A DNA stretch of 64,000 bases. Origin: Lepidurus packardi. Lineage: Eukaryota; Arthropoda; Branchiopoda; Notostraca; Triopsidae. Location: assembly GCA_023053545.1 (NCBI GenBank), contig JAKZAN010000002.1:6444790-6508789 (forward strand). Reading direction: 5' to 3'. The notes under the pieces are model-generated. The model had not been told where the DNA came from and searched no databases. It worked only from the letters and a program-made list of their open reading frames with translations. How positions within the stretch are numbered: the stretch's first letter is position 1; each line of letters begins with the position of its first letter. Positions 47,801 through 60,434 of the stretch are shown here, one piece after another. The position numbers and the translations under genes are program-made.

Positions 47801-50800
47801 GGGGGGGGGGGGGGGGGGGGGGGGGTTGAGGAGGAATTTTATGGTTATACGTGTTATAACCGAGGTCCATTTTTACCATGCTGGGTGAAGGCAGCTATGG
47901 GATTGACTGAGGAAATTCCGTTGCCCAGAAATCCAAAGAGATATTTCCCTGTTTATTTAAGTGATGGTTTCTATGTGTCTGAGATAAGCTTGTTTTTCTT
48001 TGCTTGAGTCATAGTGGAAGAAGCCGGAAATCAACTGTTGAAATCGAACGATTATTTATCAATTTTTAGTATAGTCAAATTAACCTTAATTAGGCCTTGA
48101 ACTTAATTTGATACTTAGTCCGCGTTCGTTTTGTTTCAGTTTGACTTAAAAATTTTAAGTTGACTTAGAAAGTCTACCCAAGACTTGCGCTTATAAGCGT
48201 TCGAGATGGGTAAACTTCGGGCCTATAAGCGTTTTACTTAGCTAGTCAACTTCAGACTTTTGAAAGTCGACTTTTAGTCTTGGTCTCAAAAGTCAGGCAA
48301 GTCTATAACGAGTACTCGTGTGCCCGGATTTAAACTTGACCCCGCCCCCGTGTTTATTTATTTCCTTTGTGTATTACGCGCGTGTCGAGAGACAGCGTGC
48401 TTTTCAAGAATACGCTACTTTTAATATATTTTATTTTGTTTTTAAATTATTTTAATTAGCAGGCAATGTTTTTTTCACCGAAGTATTGAATTTTGGGACA
48501 AAAGCACGAGCGTAAGTTATAAACAACCTATGGGAGACATTTATCCCGTCAACATCTTCCTCAGCCACATGTTCGGTTGTCTAGATAATACTAAAAACTG
48601 ATCCAAGAATGGAAGAGATTAACTGCCCCATAGAACAAAACAATAATTTGCTATTAGAATCCATATTCGAAAAAAGAACAATTCGTATAGTGTTTACTTT
48701 CGACAAACACCCCTGGTCTCAAGTCTTTCCAAGTCGACTTCCGTAAACTTTCAAAGTTTAGGCTAAAACGAACGTTTGTAAGCGTAAGTCAAGGAAGTTT
48801 GGGGTAGTCTTAAGTTTGAGTCGAACGTATACAAAACGAACGCGGCTTTAGTGAATTTGTATCGAGCAATGTTCATTGTTGGCGAGTGTTCTCCGGTTTG
48901 ACGGCCGTGCGTCATACATCAGGCGTTGCAATGAATCGATCAATTTGCGTTGTTGTGGTTTATTGTCTTGCCCGTAGCATAGCAGCAGTAGCTAGGAATT
49001 CAGCAACTAGGAATATCTATTGATGTGCAAGTCCTGCGATCCTGATTTTTTTTTTGTTTGCGGGGTTTGATTTCTCAGAAGTCAATTTTGATTCAGTATC
49101 GTGCGCCAGTAATGAAACGGCATAGTCGAACGCGGTTTAGTTCCCTTAAGTTCCCTAAGTTGTTTGTTGTATGTATTTACAAGTTAGCAAGAGAAGGGGG
49201 GAAGATCTTGGTTTTATAGCCTTGGGGAAGATCCGAGTCCTGAATGATGTGAGATGATAGTTAATAACTAGTTTGTGGTGGACCGAAAGAATGTGGCTCG
49301 TATAAGCCATAGAAATACTATTAAAAACTGCCGGGTTTCACCAGCTTGTGAGCATATGAGTAATCGAGCGGGACAAATAGACGGTAGATCAGAGGGTGTG
49401 GGTGACCTTAGAATGAAGTTATTTGGGACCATAGGCAAATTTGTATAAGGAAGGGACCTAACGGAAGGGCTGGGTTGGAAGGAGGGTGGAAAACCTGGAA
49501 GTCTGTGCAAAATTTGAGAAGGGAAGGGTAAAGGACCCAATATTCAGCGAACAGCTGATGAGCACGTGTAGGGTTGTGCAGACTTCCGGTTTCAAGTTGC
49601 TCCGTTTTCCGTTTGTAAAGCAAAGTAGTAGTAGTTGTAGCAGAGTGTTGTCCAGTATAATGACACGTTTGATTTCCGAGAAATCAGAGACGCGTTCAGA
49701 AGTCCGAGTTCCTTATTTGTAAAACGAAGTGAGGCTTCATTTGCATACAAATTCCTTGCACGTGTTTGGGAGTCGGGAGAGCTAGCTCGACCAGTGACTC
49801 ACCGACTCATCTTTGGAATCCCAGAAACTGTTGGTGGGATGTCACATTCTTTGCCCATTTTCGCAAAAATAATCCGTATGGGTAGCGAAATGCAACGGAC
49901 AAGCCAGATATGTAGATTTGACTCAGCTTCCAAGGATAAAAGACAGTGCCGGACCATAAAAGGACAGTTGTAGGACGAATTGAACTCGTAACTTTTTGAA
50001 CAGTCATAGTCAGAGTTTCTTTATAAATTCGATTTCCAAGTTCAAGCTACAAATTGTTGGGAAAATTGAGTACAAATTGTTGGGGAGCAAAAGGTGAAAC
50101 GAATACCTTATTGGCCCTGAAAAGCAAGTGTCGATCCTTCAAAACTGCGTCAGGCATACTTTTTTTTATTTTCTATTATTTTTTTGCCTAGTAAGAACTA
50201 CAAATTACATTGGTGCAAGCCGCAAACAGAACGTTTTCTGGTTAGGTATGAGGTAAAGTTTAGGATTACCTGCGGGCGCCACCGACAAACAGTTCAAGAT
50301 GGTATCATGCGTTATTTATGCATTGGAAAGCAATGACGTGGTAGCGTAAAGCTCCGTAGTACCTCTCCTGAACAGAAAAAATGGTATTAATAAAAAAAAG
50401 GAGTTTGGGTTTTCGGCCTTTGGCTTTTGAAGTGTTGCCGACTCTTGTGTTGTGCCTCTGTGGCTCATTATCATACGTAAAACGTCCCCCCCCCCCCCCC
50501 CCCCCCCTTTTTTTCCTTGGCCAACTTATAAACCATGTTTCCAAGGAAGGAAGTTTGAATTCGAGGAATGTATATTCAAGTTCTTTCTGTTATGCAGACG
50601 CACGATTTCTTCAAAATGTGAGGTTTTAAGATAGAAACGGTGGGGGACTAAGGGATATGAGACGATCTGGCCGTCTACTGGCGCTCTTTGTGTCGTATGT
50701 GTTAGCGTGTGACTCACCCGTGGACGTATTTTATCAATAATGTATCTGACTTGCTACCAAATATGGTCCAGACGGAGCTAGTATCCATTTTGGGTGTCCT

Positions 50801-53800
50801 AGATCGCGTTGTAATCACTCGGAATATCGAGCAATTATTCTAGAAGACCAATATAAGTCAGAAAGTGACTTGCATGTCTTTCGTATTTCCGAATAGAAAA
50901 AAGTTATAAATAATAAGCAAAGAAACGCTGCTTTTGGATGCGCTAAAGTGTTTAGAAGGTAATGTAGGGGATTTCTGAGGCTAAATTCCACTTTTTCCCC
51001 GTTGAAGCTTTCATGTGTGATTCTATTGAAAAGCTCCCGTCTTGACAGCGTTTGATTAATGACTGGCGGACTGGAAGAGGAAGTTACTATTTATCACACA
51101 GTCCGTGGGTCCCTCTCTAGAGCGTCTCTAAGCTAGAGTTAAAGTAAGTGAAGGATGTCTGGAATTAACGGTTTGAGGTTTTCGCTCGACCGTCGACGTG
51201 ATGAAATGTTTCCAAGTTCAACTTGTGCAAGTTGATGTCACCCTAGAGAGTTTTAGCATTGTTATTGTCGCAAGAGGTGTTGGAGATTTTGTTATTAATT
51301 ATGTACCGTTTTCTCTTTTCGTCGGATGTTAGGTGCGAATTTGAGATTCTGTCCGGAAGGTTTGTCCTGCTGCACAGAAGAGATGGAATACAAATGGAGT
51401 GCTCAGATCCGACAAGAATACGATTCCGTGGTCAAGGAAACGACGTCTAGTTTGCAAAGCACCTTTGTCACCCGAACCAAGAAGTTTGATGGTAAAAAAC
51501 AAAAAATTCATTGTTATACTTTTGGGGGGAAGCTTGTTTGTTTCGTCTCTTTCGGGATTTGCAAGTTTTAAGTTTATTTTCAGAACCGAGATTTTGTGTG
51601 GCTGAATTTGTCAGGCGGGAAAATTCACGTTGGAAAGAACCTTGAGCTTATCATCTCGCGTCTTTTATAGTCGAAACGTGATGGATCACAAACAATGAGG
51701 AATGATTTGCCAACGTGGATGAGAAGAACCCTAAAAAGCACAAAGTGACTTTGTCATTGCTCATAATGACACAACTTATTCAACTAAGAAGCTTGTTAAA
51801 GTTTTCATGACGGCTGGCAAAGTATTTTTTGCTGCGCTTATCGCGCTCATTATCCCAACCTGGGAACCTCTATAGAGAGAAAGGGGGCATCTATCTTAGT
51901 CAAAGCAAAATCACACCTGTCAACACCGATCTGACATGGGAATGGAGAACATAAAGTCGTCAACAACGCCAACCGAGATAACACTAGAGGTCAGCGAAGG
52001 TCATCTCGTAATGACTTGGCGGCCTTTTATCTCTTTGGCTGCGAAAAACCTGGGGTTTGGGCAGCCATAGAAGTTCCTGGACTTCTCAAGAATCGCCTTT
52101 GGCAGTAGTTTGTAATAACGATGGGTTCTTTCGATAACCAGTGAATGATTATGCAGTCAATGCGTTGGAGAGTTTCGGGGGTTTTGTACCTCGCTCTGTC
52201 GGCCAAGTTGAGACGAAAGAAAAGCCAAAGGCGTTGGCTACAAGCAATCTCTACTGTACCACCTGATTTGCAAGTTTGAGTTTCCCGACTGCTGCCACAT
52301 TTCAATCTGCAAGATCTGTTTCCAAAATGGAGGGATGGGGCTTGTCAATAGGAATTTAGCATTGCAAACAGCACAATTGGAAAGACAACGCCTTCAACGC
52401 GTCGCAACGAAATAAGTAGAATGGACGTTTCGAGAAAGTTTGACTTCTTGGCTAGTCAGGTTTCATGCAAATGAACACTTATGGAAGAATTGCTTTGAGC
52501 TTGTTGGAATGGATTCAAAGGGAGTAACAGGTGTAAGAAGGAAAGAATTTCTGCGCATGACGTGCAACCCAAAAGAGTTTTGCAATTACAAGTGGTCACG
52601 GGAATGACATGTAACTTTGATTATGATTGTCACCCTCGGGGCGCTTGTTCTGTGCGATTGCTAGAATGCGGGTTTCTGGAGCGGCTGACATTACTATTAT
52701 TATTATTATTTTTCTCTTTGGGGGGGGGGGGGCTTGGAGGGTGAAGGAATTGTGAAGTTGTCTGTTGATAGGAATCGGCGCCGTTACACGTAAACATGTT
52801 TCTTTTGGAAGGAATTGAGTCAGGAAAGTTTGAGTTGGCATTGTTGCACGAGTCGTTAGCTGTACGGCTTGGGCCCTGTTAATTGACACATGAGCCTGGC
52901 GTGTGAAAAGAGGCAGGTCCAGAATGCTTATCCCAGCTGCAATATTCGAACTTGACCGAAGTTTTTACCGCTCGACGGGTGTGAAATTGCTGTTAACAGA
53001 AAACTTGAGAAACGTGTGGAGCTTTGAAACGCGGACAAAAAGCAAGAACCTTAAGTTCTAGACAAAGTTTCCTAATTGGTATTTATTCAGGTGGCTGACT
53101 GCATGGCATTCACGCCTTTTCAAGTTGTCGCTTTTGATTCGCAGGGGTCTTACAGAGTCGTCAGAATAAGAGAGCCGTTTCCAAGGAACATGGACTATCG
53201 ATCCTCGTGCAGCATAAGTTTTGAGTAGCAGTATTACACCATTATTAGCCGACGTTAGGACATTTTTTCCCCTTTTACCGTGATCTTTTTTTCCCTAGCA
53301 CTCTTGTTGTAGGCGTATAGGGCCACCATGTTCAGAGCTTTCGTTTTCTTTCCTTCGGGGAGTTCAATTCAGCCAACCAGTTGCTTTTTGTTAGTGTTGC
53401 TGGGGAGGAAGCAACCGATCAACTTGATTCACCCTTACGGTCGCCCCCTTAGAGCATACTGTATAGTAGCAGTAGCATATACCGGGGAACTTATTGATTT
53501 TTAAGGAGCAAACGGCCATCTTGTAATGCCTAGAGCACCATGTTAGGGGAGCTAACTTGCAAGACAAACTACACAGCCTAAAACGCTTACTGAGTCTTTG
53601 GCAGAGAATAATATATAGAGTATCGTTATTCATTTACGGAGTTTCGGTTAATTCATTCTTTCCAAAACAAACTTTTTCATTGTTAGCAGAATACTCCTCT
53701 TTCGTAGCAGTTTTTAAGCCCAACTTGGGTAAGAACCGTGTAGAGGATGAGGCAGTTCACTTTTTTGTTGTTGTCAAACTGTCTCGTTGTTAACGGAATG

Positions 53801-56800
53801 ATTTGTTTGAGTATGGTTTATAAGTTTCACTGACTAGAGATGGATAACGTGATTGGGTAGTTCACTTTTCATTGTTACCAACACAGGAGCTCGAGTTCTA
53901 GCCTTTCTTACAGAATGCTTCGGCTGGAAGTTTGTTTTTTGTTCGCAAATTGAGTAGGAAAGTGAAGTTTTTGATTACACAATAATTTCTCATTATTGTC
54001 AAAACAGACAACTTCATTCCAGCTTTATAACTGCTCAGGTTTGAGATTTAGATCGTTTGTAAAGCAAGTGGGCGTGGAAATTGGCTTTTCTTAATTGCAC
54101 AGCTTTGTTTATCTCGATTATTTTAGTCGCTCTTTTTATAGAGCTTAATTTCTTAAAATAGATATAACCTTGATAGGTTTCCACATTGGCAGCTTTTGTT
54201 TTGTTTATTCAAAATGGGTACACATTTTCTTGTCGGGATATTTTTATAATCGTTCATGAGAATATTGGCATAAAAAGACTTGATTGCTTGAGAAGACTAT
54301 TGTTTTGAGTTCAGGATTTTTTTTTCACAGTTTCTTTGTGAGTTTTACGAGAAATTGGCTAGACAGTTAGTGGGACTTTATCGGGCGTTTAATTGATGGC
54401 AGGTCAGAAAGAGAAGCGCTTTCAAGTGTGAGATTTGGTGGTCTTGATAAACTTGCATGTGTCCCAAACGGCGCCATGCATAATGAGACGACCTGACATG
54501 GATGGCATACTTATTGCTCCCTGTATCTAAGCTCTTTTTCATGGGATGTAGAAGTATTTCTCTGTGGCTCTGAGCTCAACCGGTTCAGGTTCCTTTTGCC
54601 ACGAAAAAAAGATGCTAGGAGCTTATTTGAGTTTTGAGACATTCCCCTATATCTTTTCGAAGCGAACTTCAAAGCCCAAAGAAAGAGCCACAAAGGGGAA
54701 AGAAGAAGCGTTTCGTGGAGAGATAGCCAATCTTGATTATTGGTGTGTGAGACATGGCTAGTAACGACACTGAGAAAAGTTGTACACTCAACGCGTGAGC
54801 GGATAAAGGCAGCAAAAAGAAGAGATAAAAGCGAAAAGGCCAATTTATCACGCGATACCTTTATCCCATAGCGGCGAATACGTCTTTGAAGTAGAGTAGA
54901 CAACCAAGATAATTAAATCGCACATTATGCTAATGAAAAGCCCTCTAGCGGTGTCGAAACGAGAAAAAGGGAGGGAAGAGAAGTTGTTATTTTTTTTAAC
55001 GTTTTGATCTTTTGACGAGACGCCTTGTTTTGGAAAAGTGGGCGCCAAAGATTACAGAGCCCCATTAAAAGTGCATTTTAACTTGGGAAGTGTTCGAAAG
55101 GAAACAGCGCAAGTGCCGAGTTTTCTTCTTCTATTCTTGCATCTGGTATAGCAGCGATCACATAACGTTTATCTTCTGATGGATGATGAGAGCTAGAAGT
55201 GGCATGGTTTTGCAGTGGATTGGAAAGAAAAGTTTTTTTTTTTATCCTACAAGAAAAATAAACAATGAATCTCGTGTTGTATGTTCAGATCTTTTGTGTG
55301 CGGTTGGGGCCTGCAAGTTATGTTAATTTGGCGTGTTTGTTTTCTTTTCTTTTAGAATTTTTCCGGGAATTGTTGGAAAACTCGAAGAAGGATTTCCACG
55401 ACATGTTTAAACGCACTTACGGGATTCTGTACGAACAAAACAGCGCCGTTTTTACCGATCTGTTCAGGGATTTGGAAGACTATTACACCCGAGGACGTAT
55501 CGATCTTGAAGATGCTATGGATGATTTCTTCACTACATTGTATCAAAGGATGTTCACGGTCCTTAATGCTCAATACCGTTTCGATGACAAGTAAAAACAA
55601 CCAAAATAAAAAAAGGAAATGAGGCAAACCGAGTACGAATGGTCAACAAAAAGTCAAAGAAAAAATATAAATTTCTTTCGCGTTAAGCGAAAGTGGAAGC
55701 TTGGATGTTTTTGTACCTGTTTTCCTTTCCCTCAACTGTGAGTGGGTCTTAATGTATGGTTTTTCTTGACAGCTACCTTGGGTGCGTGAGTAAACATATG
55801 AAAGAGTTGAAGCCATTCGGAGACGTGCCCAAGAAATTATCTTTGCAAGTGAAGCGTTCTTTCATTGCCACAAGAACCTTTGCCCAAGCGTTAGGCATCG
55901 GACGCGATGTGATTAACAAAGTTTTGGCGGTAAGACATTTTCTCCTCGAAACTTTGTGATGTGCATTTATAGCGTTTTTATACAAGGCATGCAGGTGTTG
56001 ACTTTTCAAACGCTCGAAAGAGGAGAGGGGTTTGTAGAGAAACACCTGTAGGGGCCAATGCAAGGTAAAAACGAGGCAAATGAAATGCGAAGCCTTTGCA
56101 TGCGTCCCAGGCGACATGCAGCGAGATGGATGAGGTTAGCGTGACTAGAGGGATCTTCTAGTCATCTCAATTTATGGAGACACCATAGCGTGGTCTTTTC
56201 TTCGTTTCACCCAAGCTGCCCTTCTTTGTTGACCAGAAAAATTCCCTTTGTTGGCCCCAAAAATAGGCACAAGTGCCACAGCTGAGGTGAAAAGGTTGGG
56301 GAAGTCGCTCTTAGAACGACGCTAGAATTCTCTCTTCTCTTTTGGTCTCGGGGTCTCAGCGAGCGTGAAATTTTTGAAGGGATGAAGCACAATAACAATA
56401 GGATACCTTGGCTTTTTATACCCAGTACTTTGCGTTCCGAACCTCAGCACATGGGGGTCTCGTTGTTGAACGGATAAATCATGACCTAAAGGGTAAAAAA
56501 CTAACAAAAATAGGGCCTTGACAATTTAATGACAACGTTTTCACATTGTTAAGTTACAAATTCGTGAAAGATTTGTGAAATTGATGCTATCTATTATTTG
56601 GCTTTTTTTTATGGGCGAATAGATCAACCCGAATTCGGAGTGCAGTCGTGCCTTGATGAAAATGTCCTTCTGCCCTGCGTGCCGCGGATTGTCTGACTTG
56701 AAACCTTGCAACATTCTTTGTATGAATGTCCTCAAAGGTTGTTTAGCATATCATAGCGACTTTGGAACCGAGTGGGATAACTATATTGGTAAGATTTCTT

Positions 56801-57975
56801 TAAAATAAGATTTAAAAAAATGAGAGGATTTCATTTTCCATCATGTGATATTCATCTTCTCTGGTTTCAGATGCCTTGGTGAAAGTGGCAGATCGACTCT
56901 TGGGTCCATTTAACATTGAGTTGGTGGTAGACCCCATCGATATCAAGATCTCGGATGCCATCATGAACTTCCAAGAGAGTGGCTATGACGTAACTCAGAA
57001 AGTTTTCAAAGGTTGCGGAACCCCGCGCCTAGGCAAACGGGAAGCTTCGGAACTCAATTTCGAACCTGTCCGGTTTGATAAGCCCACCGGAAGCAGGCCC
57101 ACGACCGCCGCTGGAACGTCTTTGGACCGACTCGTGCGGGATATCAAGCAAAAGGTACACATTAGTTTCTCTACTCTTTTCTTGCTTTTAGATCTAAGTT
57201 TCGTTTCCCATCCTTCGGGGATCCTCTTCTAATGTAGGTGAAATCCACTAAAGGAATCTGGAGCCGGCTTCCTCATCAAGTTTGCAGTCACGAGAAAGTT
57301 GGTGCCTTGGATACCAACTGTTGGAATGGCAGCGAACAAGCCAAGTAAGATGGAATTGGGTTATATTGTGAGGAAGAAAAAGGCTTTCAACTTTGGTTTC
57401 TTGGTTACTAAGGAATGGAAATGCCATGAGTGAAGCCTTAGTAGCAGCAAATTTGGACCCCCGGGCCCAGACATTAGTCAATGATGAAATCTTGAACTTG
57501 AGACGTATCGTCAATAAGTTGGAGAATGCGTACAATGGGATTGACGTAGATTGGACTGATGGTAAAATGCTTAAGAAAAGATCATGCTGTTAGTGTAAAA
57601 CATTGATTTGTCGTTCTTTCCGGGACAAAAAAAGGTGATTGGGCTCCTGGTTCAGGTTCAGGATCAGGTTCAGGCGATGGACATGACGACGATACTGATG
57701 ACGAAGACGAAGATGATAGAGACATGCACCGAGGAGCGAGACCGCCTGTTCCGCCTCCGAATGTCAAGCCTGGTTTGCGCGAGGAAGACGATATTGATTT
57801 CAATAACACGCCCAAGCCTGACCGAGGAGAAGACCAGGATCAGTCGCGTTCTGGCGGCGGCAATACGGGAGCAGCACCTGGCCAAGGAGGAACCACAGGA
57901 GAAATAACACCTGCCAAGGCCTTGACCACTTATTTGGTCCCTATTGTTGTCATGTGGATTGGCAATATGTTCTAA
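41852..57975 (+). CDS. dlp: Glypican, GPC4/6 (Dally-like) class heparan sulfate proteoglycan
   Basis: Cell-surface proteoglycan that binds Wnt, Hedgehog and BMP ligands in animals. Exons 41852-42167, 51333-51491, 55356-55590, 55773-55929, 56623-56788, 56871-57154, 57238-57344, 57413-57561 and 57635-57975 join in phase to give 637 aa. Visible parts: hydrophobic signal segment ([13 protein letters not shown]) about 58 residues after the first ATG; cysteine-rich core with [21 protein letters not shown] and [14 protein letters not shown]; the [13 protein letters not shown] stretch and GCG, typical of GPC4/6 and Dally-like; a Ser-Gly cluster S531, S533, S535, S537 for heparan sulfate, followed by an acidic run; and a hydrophobic end ([14 protein letters not shown]) fitting a GPI signal. 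The start is uncertain: the ATG at 41925 or a later one would give a more usual signal peptide. Intron 1 is 9.2 kb and intron 2 is 3.9 kb. Confidence 0.95.
42168..45491. other. Glypican intron 1, left part; no gene inside
   Basis: The open frames here are short and unrecognisable. Pyrimidine-rich runs are seen, for example near 45060-45080. Confidence 0.6.
46088..46121. repeat. Perfect 12-bp inverted repeat, 10-bp loop
   Basis: tagtgaatctag at 46088-46099 and its exact reverse complement at 46110-46121. It lies directly beside a larger hairpin. Confidence 0.85.
46129..46217. repeat. 39-bp hairpin with 11-bp loop
   Basis: The arms 46129-46167 (starts acaaagcatcgt) and 46179-46217 (ends acgatgctttgt) pair with only three mismatches. 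The loop is cttgtcaaaaa. It lies within glypican intron 1 on the transcribed strand. It could be a fold-back element or a precursor-like RNA hairpin. Confidence 0.9.
46536..48117. other. Glypican intron 1, middle part; no gene inside
   Basis: Contains a poly-A run at about 46707-46728 and a 25-base poly-G run at 47801-47825. No coding sequence is seen. Confidence 0.55.
48118..48847. mobile_element. Non-autonomous DNA transposon (MITE-like) with TTA target duplication, Harbinger-like
   Basis: The left end GTCCGCGTTCGTTTTGT (48118-48134) and the right end, read inward on the minus strand as AGCCGCGTTCGTTTTGT (48847-48831), match at 15 of 17 bases. TTA flanks both sides (48115-48117 and 48848-48850), the usual duplication of PIF/Harbinger elements. 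The subterminal regions are rich in GACTT/AAGTC motifs in inverted arrangement. The element is 730 bp with no long open frame, hence non-autonomous. Class assignment rests on the TTA duplication only. Confidence 0.75.
48851..51332. other. Glypican intron 1, right part; no gene inside
   Basis: No coding region is recognisable before the exon at 51333. A 22-base poly-C run lies at 50486-50507. Confidence 0.55.
51492..55355. other. Glypican intron 2; no gene inside
   Basis: A 3.9-kb intron. It contains a 13-base poly-G run at 52720-52732 preceded by a (TTA)n stretch from about 52689. Open frames up to 130 codons (54511-54903, minus) have no recognisable content. Confidence 0.55.
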
Positions 57976-59084
57976 GGGGGCCCGAGAACAAAAGAAAATT
58001 TGAAGAGAGCAGCTTAAAAGACTAGCAACGTTGTACAATGTAAATACTCTGGTTTTTAGTGGAATCGTTTTGATCGCCCCCAAATCGAAAAACGGTTTAG
58101 CTCAACTCGAATCCAGGACTGATGTTTGTTCTTTTTTAATTGATTCTGATTTTTTGTGTTCTTAAAAACAGAAACGAGAGCCCGGACTAAAAAGTGTAAA
58201 CATGTTAAACTGCAGACAATTAGGGAGTGTTTCGAAAAAAGATATATCATAACTTTTTTAGAAACAATTTTGTTGCATTTGCTCTAGTCAGTCAACTTGA
58301 CTACACTCCGTAACTGTAAACTATTAAATGACACACAATTTTGGGCCTTAAGCCTCATTGAGAACTGTCAATGTAGTGCATAGAACAGGTAAAACCGAGA
58401 AGGAAAGATTGGCAGTCGTGGGAAAAGTGGAACTTAGCAATAGGTTTTGTTTGTTCGGGACCATCGCATTGTTTTTGCTCTCTTTGACAGTTTAAACTTT
58501 TTAAAACTGAGGAAATACGCCCTTCAGGATCCAAAGGCAGTAATTAATCCATTTAATGGAGACAATGGGGTTTTCTAATGGATCATGTTGCGCTTCAAAG
58601 TTTGTTTCAGGTTCACGACACGCGGTATTTCAGGTATATCGCAGTGCAGTACAAGTTTACAAAGAAAAATAACAAGATTTGTCGTGTAATTATAATGTAT
58701 AAATGTAGGAACACACACTTCAGGCAATTATAGACTTGACATAACGTCTGCAGCTTTGAATCATTTTTTGCCGTGCCAATTTTGTACTTGTGTAATATCC
58801 TATCATTCTGGAAGGCTTTTGAGTGGATGCTTGATTGTTGTATTAATTAGAGGAAAACATGACCCGTCGAAATAAACAAAATCTTGTTCAAATGTGGCGT
58901 ATCCTTCCGTAAGAACTTTCCATAATTTATATTATTGAATCTTTCTCGCTTTACTGAAAGCCCTATTCGGTGGCAAAACATCGAAGGATTTGAACTTCCC
59001 GCGTCTTCCGTGTGTGGCGCTGGTTGGTAGATTTTATTCGTGGCTGTTTAGTAGAGGGGTTTGCTTCGCTGCAATTCTGTTAAA
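57976..59084. other. 3' flank of the glypican and 5' flank of SPCS2; no gene seen
   Basis: Probably glypican 3' untranslated sequence grading into the SPCS2 promoter. No coding sequence is recognisable. Confidence 0.55.
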
Positions 59085-59912
59085 ATGTCTGGTAAAGAGG
59101 AAGTAAGTTACTGTATTGAGCTTTTAGATTTTGTATACTTAACAGTATAGTTTTTAGATCGAGGGTCCTAAAGTTATTAAGGTTAATAAATGGGATGGTG
59201 GAGCAGTAAAAAATGCATTAGATGATGCGATTAAAGAAGTAAGGCAATTTTTAATCGAATTGGTCTGGTAACTGAAGTTTGTTCTCATTGTTTGTGGTTC
59301 ATTTTGGGTTAGGCTTTGATTGGGAAGTATGGATATACTGAGAACTTTTCGCTTGTTGATGGAAGGTTAGTGATCTGCTCCCTGGCTGTGGGCATTGCCA
59401 TGTTTGCATTGCTCTGGGACTATCTTTATCCATTCCCCCAGTCCAAGTAACGTTATTTCGTGTATGTTTATAGAAGATGCTAAACATTTAACAACAATCG
59501 TGTTAGGTTGGTTCTGCTTGTATGTGTTTCGTCCTATTTCATACTTATGGGCGTCCTTACCTTGTATACGACTTTAATGGAAAAAGGCATTTTCGTAATA
59601 GCTAATTCCAAAGATTCGGCCGGAAACGACAATGTCTGGGAAGCTAGTTCATCCATGAAGAAGTAAAACTTAAATAAAATAAAAAATCTTAATGAAACTA
59701 GATATTAATTATGTTATCTCTAAAGGTATGATGACAAATACACATTTGTTCTTGTATTCCGGGACGGAAAAACAGGAAAACAACGGGAAGCCCAGTTCGA
59801 GAAGTCTGTAGCTAATTTTTTCGACAGCAACGGTGTATTACTACAAGATCTCGTGGAATCGGCAGTGGGCAAGCTACATGACAGCCTACTTATTGGCAAA
59901 AAAAGCAAATAG
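59085..59912 (+). CDS. SPCS2: Signal peptidase complex subunit 2 (SPC25)
   Basis: Non-catalytic subunit of the endoplasmic reticulum signal peptidase complex, which removes signal peptides from secreted proteins. Exons 59085-59102, 59158-59238, 59313-59446, 59507-59662 and 59726-59912 join in phase to give 191 aa, close to the family length. Family signatures visible: [29 protein letters not shown], then two membrane segments (about [20 protein letters not shown] and [20 protein letters not shown]), and a charged C-terminal domain with [13 protein letters not shown]. The start ATG is followed by a short six-codon exon. An AATAAA signal sits 73 bp after the stop. Introns are 55-75 bp, in keeping with the compact right end of the window. 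Confidence 0.97.
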
Positions 59913-59984
59913 CCTGCTTTTAATGTATAAGTGACATCCCACAGGAAACAAAAGACCAGTGTGTGAAGGTGTGGATAATGCATC

Positions 59985-59990
59985 AATAAA
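59985..59990 (+). terminator. SPCS2 polyadenylation signal AATAAA
   Basis: Canonical hexamer 73 bp downstream of the SPCS2 stop codon, followed by a T-rich stretch near 60030. Confidence 0.6.
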
Positions 59991-60434
59991 GGCTAAATTC
60001 CATTTCTTTGCATTGTATCGTTTTCAAGTTTTTTTTATTTCATTTTCGTGGGTCCTAAACACGAGAGGAAATTTGGTATAGCCAAGTCAGATTATGTTTG
60101 TTAGTAGAAATAGCCCAGGGTTGGCATGCTTACCCTCCCCAACAGTATTGAATGGGGTCACGAACCCTGGAAAAACGACCCTCCGTTCATTGGTTGGTAC
60201 TAGCAAGCTCATTATCTGAAATTGTTCGGAAAACGGAAAAAGTCTTTTCCAACCACCGTTAAGTCTTGGCTTCATGGAGATTTTAAAATTTAACGCTAGA
60301 AAAGCACCAAAAAAGTTATAGATTGTAAGAGGAATCGCATACTGAAACAATCCACAGGCTCATTTAAGATTTAGCCCCGCCCAGTTGCCCATGAAAAGAC
60401 AAGCATGTTTGTGTAACGCGCATACCCAGCAACA
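59991..60434. other. Intergenic, SPCS2 to MBLAC1; nothing specific seen
   Basis: Contains no recognisable coding or repeat feature. The MBLAC1 promoter must lie here. Confidence 0.5.
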
